A stretch of DNA of 57,464 nucleotides from the NCBI GenBank assembly GCA_019359695.1, contig JAHHGV010000051.1, positions 1-57,464 of the forward strand, written 5' to 3'. The translations under genes and the position numbers were made by a program. Position 1 is the first letter of the stretch. Each line of letters begins with the position of its first letter. This stretch comes from Brasilonema angustatum HA4187-MV1 (GTDB lineage: Bacteria; Cyanobacteriota; Cyanobacteriia; Cyanobacteriales; Nostocaceae). The notes below the pieces were generated by a model, which worked only from the letters and a program-made list of their open reading frames with translations, had not been told where the DNA came from and did no database searches. Of this stretch, positions 7,881 through 16,263 are shown piece by piece.

Positions 7881-9410
7881 ATGAGAGAATTTGACTGTTA
7901 CCAAAATGTGGGTAATGACAAAGTTTTAGTTATGCGTATTGTAATAGTTGCCATTTTTGTAGTGGGGATAGTGTTGTTCCGGGAAAATCAGCAAGCACTA
8001 GCAAATTCTCAATCTACTGTTTTACAAACAGATAATTTAAGCCCATCGCCAACCCCTCCAATACTCGAAAAACTTAGAGGAAAAAGTGGCGAGACTGGTG
8101 AGATTGCCCAAAGACTTGTCAAAGATATCCAGATCCGTTTTATCAATAATAAAGGCAAGTTTGTCGATGATAAGGGTCAACCGATTGAGGGACGGACTCA
8201 GAAAGATTTTATCATCGACAATCTGAAACTAAAGCCAGGTCAAGTATTCCGTGAGGATGTCCTTCAAAAAGACTTGCAACGACTCAGGAGATTAAACTCA
8301 TTAGATGAAGTCAATGTTTCCCTACAAGAAGATGACACTGGTGTTTATATCATCTACAACATTAAGGAACGTCACTTCCCTTCTTTAAGCTTCGGCGGTG
8401 GTAATAACGGTGATGTTGGGCTTTACGGTAAGGTGGGATATGAAGATGCAAATATTAACGGTCTTAATGAACAGCTAGATACCAGCGTTCAGGTAAGCGG
8501 TAAAGATGTTCAGTTTGACAGCCAACTCACCAGTCCTTATCGTCATGGACAACCAAACCGCCTAGGGTACAGCATCAGAGTTTTTCGTAAACGAGATTTA
8601 TCTCGCACTTTCAACGATGATATCAAGCTGTCCAACGGCAGCACAGTCCGGGAAGGACAATTTGGCGGATCTATAGCAGTTTTAAAATCTTTCAATGACT
8701 GGGATACAGCTTTTGGTCTTAACTACACCAGGATTAGCCTTCGCGATCGCGATTATAATCTTGCACGAGTGGATAGACTAGGAAGTCCTCTCTCAGTCAG
8801 CGGTACTGGCATAGATGATTTGGTTACGGTGTCGTTTGCTATAAGTAGAGATCAGCGCGATCGCCGTAACAATCCAACTCAAGGATCGCTCCTCACCCTC
8901 AGCACTGAACAGGCAATTCCGATTGGACTGGGTAAGATTTCCAGCAACCGCCTGCGGGCAAACTATATTCTATATGTGCCAGTCACCTGGATAGGTCATG
9001 GTCGCTTAACTGAAAATCCAGAAATGTTGGCTTTTAATTTGCAAGGTGGTACAAATATTGGGGAGTTTCCACCAGCAGAAGCGTTTGATTTGGGTGGACT
9101 GAATTCTGTACGAGGCTACGGAGGTGGTAAAGTCGGCAGTGGACGTAGTTATGGCTTGGTTTCTATGGAATATCGTTTCCCAATTCTTGAGTCAGTGGGG
9201 GGAGTTGTCTTTGCTGACTTCGCCTCGGATTTTGGATCTGGCAAAACAGTGCTAGGGGAACCGGGTGTACTGCGAGGTAAGCCTGGGAGTGGGTTCGGTT
9301 ACGGGTTAGGACTGCGAGTCAAGTCACCGTTTGGGTTAATTCGGGGTGACTTGGCAATTAACGATGACGGAGATATAAAATTTGAAATTACCACTGGTCA
9401 GCGGTTTTAA
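7881..9410 (+). CDS. Omp85/BamA-type outer-membrane protein with one visible POTRA domain
   Basis: The product has a hydrophobic signal segment (MRIVIVAIFVVGIVLF; the internal ATG at 7932 may be the true start) followed by a Pro-rich linker. A POTRA-type domain covers about residues 85-170 (IQIRFINNKGKF..., LKPGQVFREDVLQKDLQRL...LNSLDEVNVSL). A C-terminal 16-strand surface-antigen barrel (about 175-509) ends in the aromatic residue typical of outer-membrane proteins (TTGQRF). The barrel carries the VRGYGGG motif of the Omp85 family (residues about 411-417). Such proteins insert or translocate polypeptides across the outer membrane. At 509 residues it is shorter than cyanobacterial Omp85/Toc75, so it is better viewed as a TamA/FhaC-like member than as the essential BamA. 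Confidence 0.8.
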   Translation: MREFDCYQNVGNDKVLVMRIVIVAIFVVGIVLFRENQQALANSQSTVLQTDNLSPSPTPPILEKLRGKSGETGEIAQRLVKDIQIRFINNKGKFVDDKGQPIEGRTQKDFIIDNLKLKPGQVFREDVLQKDLQRLRRLNSLDEVNVSLQEDDTGVYIIYNIKERHFPSLSFGGGNNGDVGLYGKVGYEDANINGLNEQLDTSVQVSGKDVQFDSQLTSPYRHGQPNRLGYSIRVFRKRDLSRTFNDDIKLSNGSTVREGQFGGSIAVLKSFNDWDTAFGLNYTRISLRDRDYNLARVDRLGSPLSVSGTGIDDLVTVSFAISRDQRDRRNNPTQGSLLTLSTEQAIPIGLGKISSNRLRANYILYVPVTWIGHGRLTENPEMLAFNLQGGTNIGEFPPAEAFDLGGLNSVRGYGGGKVGSGRSYGLVSMEYRFPILESVGGVVFADFASDFGSGKTVLGEPGVLRGKPGSGFGYGLGLRVKSPFGLIRGDLAINDDGDIKFEITTGQRF

Positions 9411-9411
9411 T

Positions 9412-9552
9412 ATGAAGTATTGGGGTGAAACAATAGCTGTGACTCAACGGATTTTCATTGAATTATTGCGTCGGAAACGTAGCTTAATTTTTTGGAGTAT
9501 TTTTCCAATCTCAGTCTTAATTCTTAACGGCATAAATCTATTTCAAAATTAA
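9412..9552 (+). pseudogene. N-terminal remnant of an ABC-2 type transporter permease
   Basis: A 46-residue frame begins at ATG 9412, one base after the Omp85 stop codon, and reads MKYWGETIAVTQRIFIELL followed by RRKRSLIFWSIFPISVLILNG, then stops after a few unrelated residues. This is the cytosolic entry and start of the first membrane helix typical of cyanobacterial ABC-2 permeases, whose full length is about 250-280 residues. Everything after the first helix is missing, and the Nudix gene starts 4 bp further on. It is most simply a deletion remnant. Family recognition rests on memory of the N-terminal pattern and is moderately sure. Confidence 0.55.
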
Positions 9553-9555
9553 TCC

Positions 9556-10146
9556 ATGAGTATTATCGAATTGCTAGAAGAATTACGAGCGATCGCACAG
9601 CTTGGATTAAACTATTCAAAAGACATTTATGATCGCGATCGCTACGAACGACTTCTCAGTCTTGCCTCCTCACAGTATTCAGCATTATCTTCCCTCCCAA
9701 CTTCAGAAGTAGAAAAGCGATTTCGCGCAGAATTGGGCTACATTACGCCGAAAATAGGAGTATCAGCTGCAATATTAAACGATCAGGGTGAGTTGTTGTT
9801 GGTTCAGCGAACTGACGATAGTACGTGGTGCTTGCCGTGTGGTTGGGCTGAAGTTCGAGAAACGCCGCAGCAGTCGATGAAGCGCGAGGTGCAGGAAGAA
9901 ACTGGTTTGCTTGTGGAAGTTGGTTCGTTGATTCGTCTTGGTTGCCGTATGCCTGGAGATTTTGGACAACCCCACACCACTTACCATCTCCAGTTTTATT
10001 GCACAGTTGTTGGTGGAACGTTGCAAGAGTCCCATGAAACAACCAATGTTGGATATTACGATATATGTTCTATCAATAAATGGCATGCCGATCATCAGAT
10101 TGAAGCTGAAGCAGCACACCAGTATTGGGAACTTTTAAAAAAATAA
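9556..10146 (+). CDS. Nudix hydrolase with N-terminal helical domain
   Basis: A 196-residue protein. Residues 1-62 form the helical N-terminal domain found in some ADP-ribose pyrophosphatase-like Nudix enzymes (IIELLEELRAIAQLGLNY...). Residues 65-190 form the Nudix fold. The Nudix box GX5EX7REXXEEXG is complete: Gly96, Glu102, Arg110, Glu111, Glu114, Glu115, Gly117, so Mg-dependent hydrolysis of a nucleoside-diphosphate-linked substrate is expected. The precise substrate (ADP-ribose, a nucleotide sugar or an oxidised nucleotide) cannot be told. It is preceded closely by a permease remnant, so it may once have been part of a longer operon. Confidence 0.88.
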   Translation: MSIIELLEELRAIAQLGLNYSKDIYDRDRYERLLSLASSQYSALSSLPTSEVEKRFRAELGYITPKIGVSAAILNDQGELLLVQRTDDSTWCLPCGWAEVRETPQQSMKREVQEETGLLVEVGSLIRLGCRMPGDFGQPHTTYHLQFYCTVVGGTLQESHETTNVGYYDICSINKWHADHQIEAEAAHQYWELLKK

Positions 10147-10302
10147 ATGATATCGTTTCTGGTTAAATCTGAATTATTAAAAAACCGCAGAGACGCAGAG
10201 AACGCAGAGAGATAAAAAAGAGAAATAATTCCAGTACAAACAGATTTGATATGAGCAAAAATGATTATACAAATAGCAAACAGAACTAATTTATTACAAT
10301 CT

Positions 10303-10363
10303 TAAATCATTCGTAAAATTCTCTCTTCTCTCTTTTCTTGGCGTCCTTGGCGTCTTGGCGGTT
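10303..10363 (+). repeat. About 60-bp dispersed repeat, copy A
   Basis: The stretch from taaatcattcgtaa through tcttggcgtccttggcgtct to ggcggtt recurs in inverted orientation at 44022-44079 with only a few differences. Both copies are intergenic. Just upstream (10187-10212) lies a related gcagagacgcagagaacgcaga tract. It looks like a small dispersed element rather than a gene. Confidence 0.7.
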
Positions 10364-10398
10364 GGTTAAGAATTAGATGTTTTTAAAAATTTAATAAT

Positions 10399-12909
10399 TC
10401 ACCGTTTCACTTCCTTCAATACCTCATCCATTGGATAATTTGGATTATCAAACGCGAGCGATACTTCACATCTAGTTAACGGAAAAGGCTCCAAAAGCTT
10501 GCCATTTTCATGACTTTCCAAACGCCACCAAAGAGTTTGTACAGCTATCTCTTTACCATCAACAAACTCAAAAGTGATTTCAGCAATATTATTTAATCCT
10601 ACAACTTCTTTGCCTTTTCCTTTCTTACCTATATAATCATGAGAGTTTCTTGCCATTGCGAGGTATTGTTCCAGAGGCTGCTTACGATCTTGTCCTGGTA
10701 GAGGTGCTTTGACAGAATAGAATTGCTGAGAATGATAATTTCTCGGTTCATTAATTTCTTCTGGTTTCGCTGATAAAAAATCAATCCGGTACCACCATTC
10801 AGGTTGTTTCGTGATTTGTAAGACTCTAAACCAATCGCGTTCTTGGACTAAGTCCACTTTAGCCGGACTACATTTGACTCTCCAAGGAAGATGTTGAACA
10901 GTTTGGTCTACAAGAGTATAAAAACCACCAATTTCTAGTTCTTTTCCTCCTTTATTTTCCCACCCTAAAATTTCTGCTGTTGGGAAATATTTTAGAATTC
11001 TAAAAGGAACAAAACCTTTTGTATGCAATGAGTGGCTTCCACCGAACCCCTTGGCTTCATTCTTAAGCGAACTACTCGTAAACTGGGCAATAACAAGTTC
11101 CGTCTTGACATTTTTGGAACTTTGAAAAGGACGTATTGCCGAATATTGTAGACGCGCGGTAAAACTATAGTGAACATCCCCAGATAAGATAATGACACGA
11201 CTTTGGTGTGCAGGTAATGCTCGTAGTGCGAGTCTGGAAAACAACCTTTCAAATGCTGTTTCTTCTAAAGCCCAAGCTTCAGGGTCAAAACCCCAAGCCG
11301 CAGCACCCAACTTCTCTGCAATAGTTTTAGCTGTCTTTTGTAAGGTTTCTAAAAACGGTAAGCCAATAACTGGGCTAGGCGCGATCACCAAAGTCACTCG
11401 TGTATTTTGTGGACGAACAACTTTTGAGATTTGTTCATCGCAACCTTCAGCACTTAAAAGTCCGGGAAAATCAAAGTCCTTCCCTGGAAATTCTCGCCAT
11501 GTGCGCGTATCCAGAACTAAAACTTCATATTCTGGAGCAGTTACAGTATAGTGCCATTTTAAAGAACCTTCTTGATGGATGCCTCGCCTTGGCTGACTTG
11601 TTTTTATATCTGCAAAGGATGGCAAACCAACACGCAAAGCAATTTCTTGTTCGTTTTCTGCATTTGTGCTATAGGAAGCTGACCATGCTTCGGTGGCTTT
11701 GAGTAGTGCTTCTCCTGGCTTTCCTTGTTCAAATTGTTCTGGTGTATTTCCCCAAGCTTGGCAGATAGCATAAGCAAGTAAACCATTTTGGAGTACGCGC
11801 CGACCGAGAGGTTTATTAAAAGTGCGATCGCACCACGCAATATTTAAAAACCAGTCATCTGTAATTTCATGGTCATCAAATATCATGTATGTGGGAACAT
11901 TTGCTAAAGCACGTCTAATATCTTTAATTGTTACTTGAAAATCTTGTAAATCGGCAATGTCTTCTGTAAACGAAGTTCGACTTACTTCAGATTTTTGTAC
12001 ATCAGGATGAACATCTTCAAAGCTTGGAAAGTCTTCGGGTTTATTCCACAGCACATCACTCCAAACAAATAAATACATTACCAAAAATTCACCCAATGTG
12101 AATAAATGACTTTTGGCAATATTGGAAACTCTGTTAAGTTTGTTAAAACTTGCCGTCAACCCAGCAGTATGTGTTGCTAAATTATTACGCTTTCCTGGAT
12201 TTAACTCTTCATAATTTTGGACATCTGGTAGTATTTCTGTCCATCCCAAAAGTGTCTGGCTAGCATCCATCAATATGAAAAGTAAAGCATCAGCCACATC
12301 ATCCACATAAATTTGGTCACCTGTGAGGAAGAGTTGATGCGGTCGTTTTCTTGGATCTTGTTCTAATGCTTCCCTAATCATTTTGTCCACTGACGCAAGT
12401 GCATCAAGACTTTCACCGTGAGGCTTGCGACAAGAACCGTGAATAATTCGCACATCATTTAAACAACTTGGCACAAGTGCAAAACTTGGCAAGTCATATG
12501 GGGGATATATAATGTCTTGTATTGATCCTTCTAGAGTTAAGACACCGGGCTGATTCAGCGTTTCCCCATGACCGAAATATAAATTGTAAAGATAATTTTC
12601 CCCGTATAAGAGATTTGATGAAGTTTTAGCTGTGACAGCAACTATGTGCAGATAAGTACCAACTTTTATCGTTTTTTGACTACCACTAAAAAGTCTTTTT
12701 TTCTTCGTATCGAATATTTCTAGAGTAACATTACGGCTTTCTTTCAAAGCCACCCATACAGTTACAGCATTGGGTTCAGTGCGTCGTAGAATTGGTCCAG
12801 CGAGAACAAGTGGCAGTTTGTTAATCCGTTCTCTTAGAGGTGTCCATATCATGGATTTTCTGCCATCAACATTACACTTTGAGCATATTTGTTCTCCAAA
12901 ATTTGTCAC
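10399..12909 (-). CDS. PhoD-like metallophosphatase family protein
   Basis: A long (836-residue) member of the PhoD/alkaline phosphatase D family. Metal-binding motifs are visible in order: HGSCRKPHGESLDAL near residue 155, LFLTGDQIYVDD near 193, YMIFDDHEITDDW near 344 and VIILSGDVHYSFTAR near 573. The N-terminus has a fibronectin-like Purple-acid/PhoD_N sandwich (GPILRRTEPNAVTVWVAL). No signal peptide is seen, and an internal ATG at residue 20 (MIWTPLRERINKLPLVLAGP) may be the real start. PhoD enzymes hydrolyse phosphomonoesters or diesters with Ca and Fe; whether this long cytosolic-looking type is a true phosphatase is uncertain. It stands alone in its orientation block. Confidence 0.8.
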   Translation of the reverse strand: MTNFGEQICSKCNVDGRKSMIWTPLRERINKLPLVLAGPILRRTEPNAVTVWVALKESRNVTLEIFDTKKKRLFSGSQKTIKVGTYLHIVAVTAKTSSNLLYGENYLYNLYFGHGETLNQPGVLTLEGSIQDIIYPPYDLPSFALVPSCLNDVRIIHGSCRKPHGESLDALASVDKMIREALEQDPRKRPHQLFLTGDQIYVDDVADALLFILMDASQTLLGWTEILPDVQNYEELNPGKRNNLATHTAGLTASFNKLNRVSNIAKSHLFTLGEFLVMYLFVWSDVLWNKPEDFPSFEDVHPDVQKSEVSRTSFTEDIADLQDFQVTIKDIRRALANVPTYMIFDDHEITDDWFLNIAWCDRTFNKPLGRRVLQNGLLAYAICQAWGNTPEQFEQGKPGEALLKATEAWSASYSTNAENEQEIALRVGLPSFADIKTSQPRRGIHQEGSLKWHYTVTAPEYEVLVLDTRTWREFPGKDFDFPGLLSAEGCDEQISKVVRPQNTRVTLVIAPSPVIGLPFLETLQKTAKTIAEKLGAAAWGFDPEAWALEETAFERLFSRLALRALPAHQSRVIILSGDVHYSFTARLQYSAIRPFQSSKNVKTELVIAQFTSSSLKNEAKGFGGSHSLHTKGFVPFRILKYFPTAEILGWENKGGKELEIGGFYTLVDQTVQHLPWRVKCSPAKVDLVQERDWFRVLQITKQPEWWYRIDFLSAKPEEINEPRNYHSQQFYSVKAPLPGQDRKQPLEQYLAMARNSHDYIGKKGKGKEVVGLNNIAEITFEFVDGKEIAVQTLWWRLESHENGKLLEPFPLTRCEVSLAFDNPNYPMDEVLKEVKR

Positions 12910-13036
12910 TTTTAGAGAAACAACATTCTACAATTGTAAGATCCCGCGACGAAATAGTTCTACAATAATCTGCCAGCGTTCCTCTATTTCTTCAACAACA
13001 TTATAACGCATCTAAGTATTAAGTGCTTCTTGTGAA

Positions 13037-13061
13037 TAAGGCACAGCAATACTGTGCCTTA
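13037..13061 (-). terminator. Hairpin downstream of peptidoglycan-binding gene 1
   Basis: A perfect 10-bp inverted repeat (taaggcacag / ctgtgcctta) with a 5-nt loop lies about 75 bp after the stop of the minus-strand gene 13135-13383. There is no strong U-run after it, so it is only a candidate terminator. Confidence 0.5.
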
Positions 13062-13134
13062 CCATGTGGTTTCTGGTTTTGAAAGCGCTGTCAAGCTAAA
13101 ATCCCTGTCTGCTTGATATCACAAAGCCACAACA

Positions 13135-13383
13135 CTAACGTACTGCTTGCTCCAATTTCTCCCAGGTTTTAGGACCAGCAATCCCATCGATAGACAGTCC
13201 GTAATATTTTTGGAACAGCTTAACAGCCGTTTGTGTATTATATCCAAAATATCCGTCAACATTCAGAGGTGGAGGATTTCCAGAGTTTCGTTTACGGTCA
13301 ACTCGATTCAGTAAGTCTTGCAAATGTCTTACTGGTTCACCTGTACTACCTTGTCGCAGTTGAGGATGAGCTTGAGTAGACAT
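13135..13383 (-). CDS. Peptidoglycan-binding domain mini-protein, copy 1
   Basis: An 82-residue protein that is essentially one PG_binding_1 domain: PQLRQGSTGEPVRHLQDLLN, NVDGYFGYNTQTAVKLFQKY, GLSIDGIAGPKTWEKL. It has no signal peptide, which is odd for a wall-binding module. The start is supported by a GGAG sequence in the leader (aaaggagaattATG). It is a tandem duplicate of the gene at 13778-14026, with about 70% identical residues, and the similarity extends into both flanks. The function of stand-alone PGBD mini-proteins in cyanobacteria is unknown; they may bind glycan-like ligands or act as adaptors. Confidence 0.8.
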   Translation of the reverse strand: MSTQAHPQLRQGSTGEPVRHLQDLLNRVDRKRNSGNPPPLNVDGYFGYNTQTAVKLFQKYYGLSIDGIAGPKTWEKLEQAVR

Positions 13384-13517
13384 AATTCTCCTTTATTGAG
13401 GTTCACTCAGGTAGCTTTAAAAGAGAAAGTCATTTCCTTCCCCCCTGCAAAAGTAATAGTTGGTAGCAAAGTCAACTTATGCAGTTTTCAGAAAAAATCC
13501 GGTTTCTCATCCTGATA

Positions 13518-13628
13518 CCATTTCACGAAATCCTTGATACAAATGATTAGTCTCTAATTCTTTCTCCCCTGCTCCTCTGCTCCTCTGCTCCTCTGCTGCC
13601 TATTTGTATCAACCTTAAAGTGAAACGG
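13518..13628. mobile_element. TA-flanked inverted-repeat MITE, copy A
   Basis: The 111-bp segment starts ccatttcacgaaatccttga and ends with an imperfect inverted copy (ccttaaagtgaaacgg); the inverted arms extend about 30 bp, to the ttgatacaaat / atttgtatcaa pair. TA dinucleotides flank it (13516-13517, 13629-13630), as expected for IS630/Tc1-mariner-mobilised MITEs. The interior carries three ctcctctg repeats. A second copy lies at 56866-56961. Confidence 0.7.
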
Positions 13629-13708
13629 TATGACTCTCCATTTCAAGAGAGTCTCAGCCATCATTACCCGAGAACATTTAATTCTAGGAAAATCATTTCA
13701 AAGCTAAA

Positions 13709-13744
13709 ACCCCCGTCTGCTTGGGATAACAAACAGACGGGGGT
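13709..13744 (-). terminator. Rho-independent terminator of PGBD gene 2
   Basis: An 11-bp perfect GC-rich stem (acccccgtctg paired with cagacgggggt) lies 34 bp downstream of the minus-strand gene 13778-14026. Read in the gene direction it is followed by TTTT, the classic intrinsic-terminator layout. A degraded relative of the left arm (atccctgtctgcttg) lies after copy 1 near 13101, showing that the terminator was duplicated and then decayed there. Confidence 0.75.
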
Positions 13745-13777
13745 AATAACTTCTAAATCCGACGCAAAGCTAAAACA

Positions 13778-14026
13778 CTAACTTGCAGCTTCGATCAATT
13801 TCGCCCAGGTTTTGGGACCAACAACTCCATCAATAGTTAATCCATAAAATTTTTGGAAGTTCTTAACAGCAGTCTCAGTATTACCTCCAAATTCTCCGTC
13901 AACTTGTAGTGGAGGAGGATTTCCGAAGTTTTTTTTGCGATCAGCTTGATTTAGCAAGTTTTGCAGACGGGTGACTTCCGAACCTTGGCTACCTTTTTTC
14001 AGAATAGGTTGAGTTTGAGTAGACAT
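13778..14026 (-). CDS. Peptidoglycan-binding domain mini-protein, copy 2
   Basis: An 82-residue single PG_binding_1 domain: PILKKGSQGSEVTRLQNLLN, QVDGEFGGNTETAVKNFQKF, GLTIDGVVGPKTWAKL. It parallels copy 1 (13135-13383) residue by residue and is closer to the family consensus (GEFGGNTETAVKNFQ). The start is preceded by AGGAGAATT. No export signal is present. It has a convincing own terminator downstream and a leader conserved with copy 1, so the two copies are probably separate transcription units under similar control. Confidence 0.82.
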   Translation of the reverse strand: MSTQTQPILKKGSQGSEVTRLQNLLNQADRKKNFGNPPPLQVDGEFGGNTETAVKNFQKFYGLTIDGVVGPKTWAKLIEAAS

Positions 14027-14196
14027 AATTCTCCTGGATTAAAATTGGGTAGAGTTATTTTGTACAGGTGAAAGTTCTTTCCTTCCCCTGTACAAAATTA
14101 ATAGTTGACAGCAAAATTAACTTATGCAGTTTTCATCCATAAAAAATTTGGTCTATCAATCTGATTTTCCATTCCAAGTACCAACGCCACAACAAC

Positions 14197-14766
14197 CTAG
14201 CGTTTCTCTAATTTAGCAACTCGCCCTTCTAGTGCATTAACCTGCTGCTTGACTTCTACCACCAAAGTAGCCAGTCTATCAAACATCTTCTCTCGTTCTT
14301 GCTGCGACACAGTTCTTCCAGAACGTGGAGATGGTGTAATCGTTGCGCTACGAGAAGGCGAGGGCGCAGAACGCCCGTCCCTTTGGGACGATCGCCCACT
14401 TTGATTTAACTGCGCCTCAATACGATTAACCCGCGACTCCAAACGATTACAGCGGTTTTCTGTAAGGTGGGCATTGCTCAGCAATATCTCAAATGTCTAT
14501 CACGTAGGCTTTTGTGAGCAATGCCCAACGCCAGATGCTACCCTGCGGGAAGCCGCCCTCCGGGCGTCTACAAGCCGGGAAACCCGTCCAACGCACTGGC
14601 TCCCCTACGATTTGTGGTCTATTCATATGAAAACCGCTGTAAATCCGCTTCTAGGTTGTAGAAGCGAGATTCTATTTGCACCAGATAAAGCGGTGTTTGA
14701 AAAGACTGTGCCCCAAAGTAGAATAGACAAAAATAGGGCTAATGCCATCAGCCCAATACGTTTCAT
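14197..14766 (-). pseudogene. Membrane-anchored coiled-coil protein gene split by a MITE
   Basis: Removing the 190-bp element at 14450-14639 plus one TA joins two fragments in frame. The 5' part (from ATG at 14766) encodes MKRIGLMALALFLSILLWG and TVFSNTALSGANRISLLQP, a signal peptide or anchor, and now runs into a TGA inside the element at 14623-14625. The 3' part continues RLESRVNRIEAQLNQ, a Ser/Pro/Arg-rich linker and a second coiled coil (FDRLATLVVEVKQQVNALEGRVAKLEKR). The intact product would be about 126 residues. The 3' fragment can be read from an ATG inside the element (14484), so a cytosolic version lacking the anchor may be made. The family is not recognised. Confidence 0.72.
14450..14639. 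mobile_element. TA-target MITE (cagcggttttc family), copy A, with nested repeat
   Basis: Terminal inverted repeats cagcggttttc and gaaaaccgctg are flanked by TA on both sides (14448-14449, 14640-14641). The body matches the copy at 49724-49838 almost base for base, including ctcaaatgtctatcacgtag and the gtgggcattgctca inverted pair. This copy carries about 75 extra GC-rich bases (about 14528-14605: gccagatgctaccctgcggg ... cgcactggctcc), which belong to the palindromic repeat family seen at 17018 and 53202-53445, so one repeat has inserted into another. It splits the coiled-coil gene. Confidence 0.88.
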
Positions 14767-14781
14767 GACTTTGCTCTACCC

Positions 14782-16263
14782 TCAGTTTGGTTGCAGTTGA
14801 GAAAATAACCTTTGCCAATCAATATAACTAGCAGTATTTTCTCCCTGTTTCACCTCAAATGTGACGTTAGATGCTTTCGTTTGTTGTAGGGCTTCTACAC
14901 AGAGTTTAGCCACATCCTCGCGGCTGATTTTTCCTTTGATATTGTCACCTTGCTCTAAAATAAACTCCTTACCCCCGACTTCCTCAGTCAGCGCACATGG
15001 TCTAATAATCGTGTAAGGAATTCCGCTTTCTCTTAAACTATCTTCTCCCTTCAACTTCCATGTTAAAATTCCTCCTAACTGGTCATTTAATTTGACTGCT
15101 GGCGGTTCTTCATCTAAATTGATTCCAGGACGACCAGGACGAGTCACACCCGCTGAACTGACTAAGACAAACTGTGGTAAATTTGCCCCACCATAAGCTT
15201 TCATTGATTCCACTTCCAAAGCAAAACCACCAGGAGAAAATTGAGGATTTAACTCACCATCATATTCAAACTTGCTCAACATCAGTTGAAAAGAGCAAAT
15301 TTTGCTTGGATCAATTTGCGGTGAATCTTTGACAGTTTTGGCACGAAATACCGCAATCATCTGGGCAAAAGGAATGCGAACATTCATCCAGGTATTAGCT
15401 TCTGTATTAAAAGAGTAACTGTAGGCAACACCATCCCATTGTGCTTCTGTACGCAGAAGGAATTTATAGCGCTTACCATCACCTTTTAAGCGCAATTCTA
15501 CACCTTCGTAACCAGAGAGATTGAAGGGAGGGGCGAAATTTTTCGTTCTTACAGAAGCAAAGCCTCCTGAGTTCGCAGTTGAGACATTTCCAGCAAACAA
15601 AGCTGTTTGTTCCACCAATTGGATTTGACTTTCGCTCACGCCACCCATGACAACATCATCCACCGCACCCCAAATATTTTTTAATTCTGTTGATGGTTTT
15701 GTGAAATCAAATAATAGTTTTTCCCCTGCTTTCGGCAGATATTTAGCAGCAGCTTCTACCAAGTTTTTCACACCTTGATATTCTACATTTTCAGGGGTGT
15801 CGCCAACAATTTCTGGTTGATAAAATTTGATGCCTTGATAATACTTAGCGCGTTCTGGAGTATCTCCTTCTACTGGTTGCACACGTACCGCTGTACAGGA
15901 TATAACCGCTTGGATATTAGCCATAACTAGGGAATTTAAAGTTTCTAGCTTAGTAATATCTGCAACAACTAATTCAACATTATCACTAAGAATTGACCGT
16001 GCTTTATCGATGTCTCGCACGAGTGCACGCACTTTATAACCCGCATCCAGCAGTCGTTTGACCACTCGCTGACCAACTCCACCCGTCGCACCGGCTACTA
16101 GTATCACACCCACTTGTTTTGCTCCATCAGGTATATTTTGGCTACTATTAAGACGACCTTGAATCAAATCCTGTACCCAGTTGACAAAAGGGACGACCTC
16201 AAAATAAGTCAGGGTTTGGATGAATCTGCCTAAATCCCATTGAGAGCGATTGTTGTTAGTCAC
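14782..16263 (-). CDS. SDR/NmrA-type protein with embedded CIA30 domain (HCF173-like)
   Basis: A 493-residue protein in which a Rossmann NAD(P)-binding fold is interrupted by a CIA30 (NDUFAF1-like) beta-jellyroll domain. The nucleotide-binding loop VAGATGGVGQRVVKRL lies at about residues 57-72. The CIA30 domain runs about 165-350 (FDFTKPSTELKNIWGAVDDVVMGG, ...FNTEANTWMNVRIPFAQM, ...GGFALEVESMKAYGG). The atypical SDR fold resumes with LVSSAGVTRPGRPG and PYTIIRPCALTEE. This architecture is shared with the plastid factor HCF173, which binds psbA mRNA and promotes D1 synthesis in plants; cyanobacterial homologs are known by sequence. A role in photosystem II biogenesis is therefore plausible inference. 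Confidence 0.82.
   Translation of the reverse strand: MTNNNRSQWDLGRFIQTLTYFEVVPFVNWVQDLIQGRLNSSQNIPDGAKQVGVILVAGATGGVGQRVVKRLLDAGYKVRALVRDIDKARSILSDNVELVVADITKLETLNSLVMANIQAVISCTAVRVQPVEGDTPERAKYYQGIKFYQPEIVGDTPENVEYQGVKNLVEAAAKYLPKAGEKLLFDFTKPSTELKNIWGAVDDVVMGGVSESQIQLVEQTALFAGNVSTANSGGFASVRTKNFAPPFNLSGYEGVELRLKGDGKRYKFLLRTEAQWDGVAYSYSFNTEANTWMNVRIPFAQMIAVFRAKTVKDSPQIDPSKICSFQLMLSKFEYDGELNPQFSPGGFALEVESMKAYGGANLPQFVLVSSAGVTRPGRPGINLDEEPPAVKLNDQLGGILTWKLKGEDSLRESGIPYTIIRPCALTEEVGGKEFILEQGDNIKGKISREDVAKLCVEALQQTKASNVTFEVKQGENTASYIDWQRLFSQLQPN

Larger units (their letters stand above)
13384..13777. other. Gap between the duplicated PGBD genes: leader, MITE and terminator
   Basis: From right to left it holds the rho-independent terminator of PGBD copy 2, a TA-flanked inverted-repeat element (13518-13628), and the leader of copy 1 with the block ttccttcccc...taatagttg...aacttatgcagttttca, which is shared with the leader of copy 2 (14041-14140). 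The shared leader indicates that the duplication included the promoter region. Confidence 0.6.
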
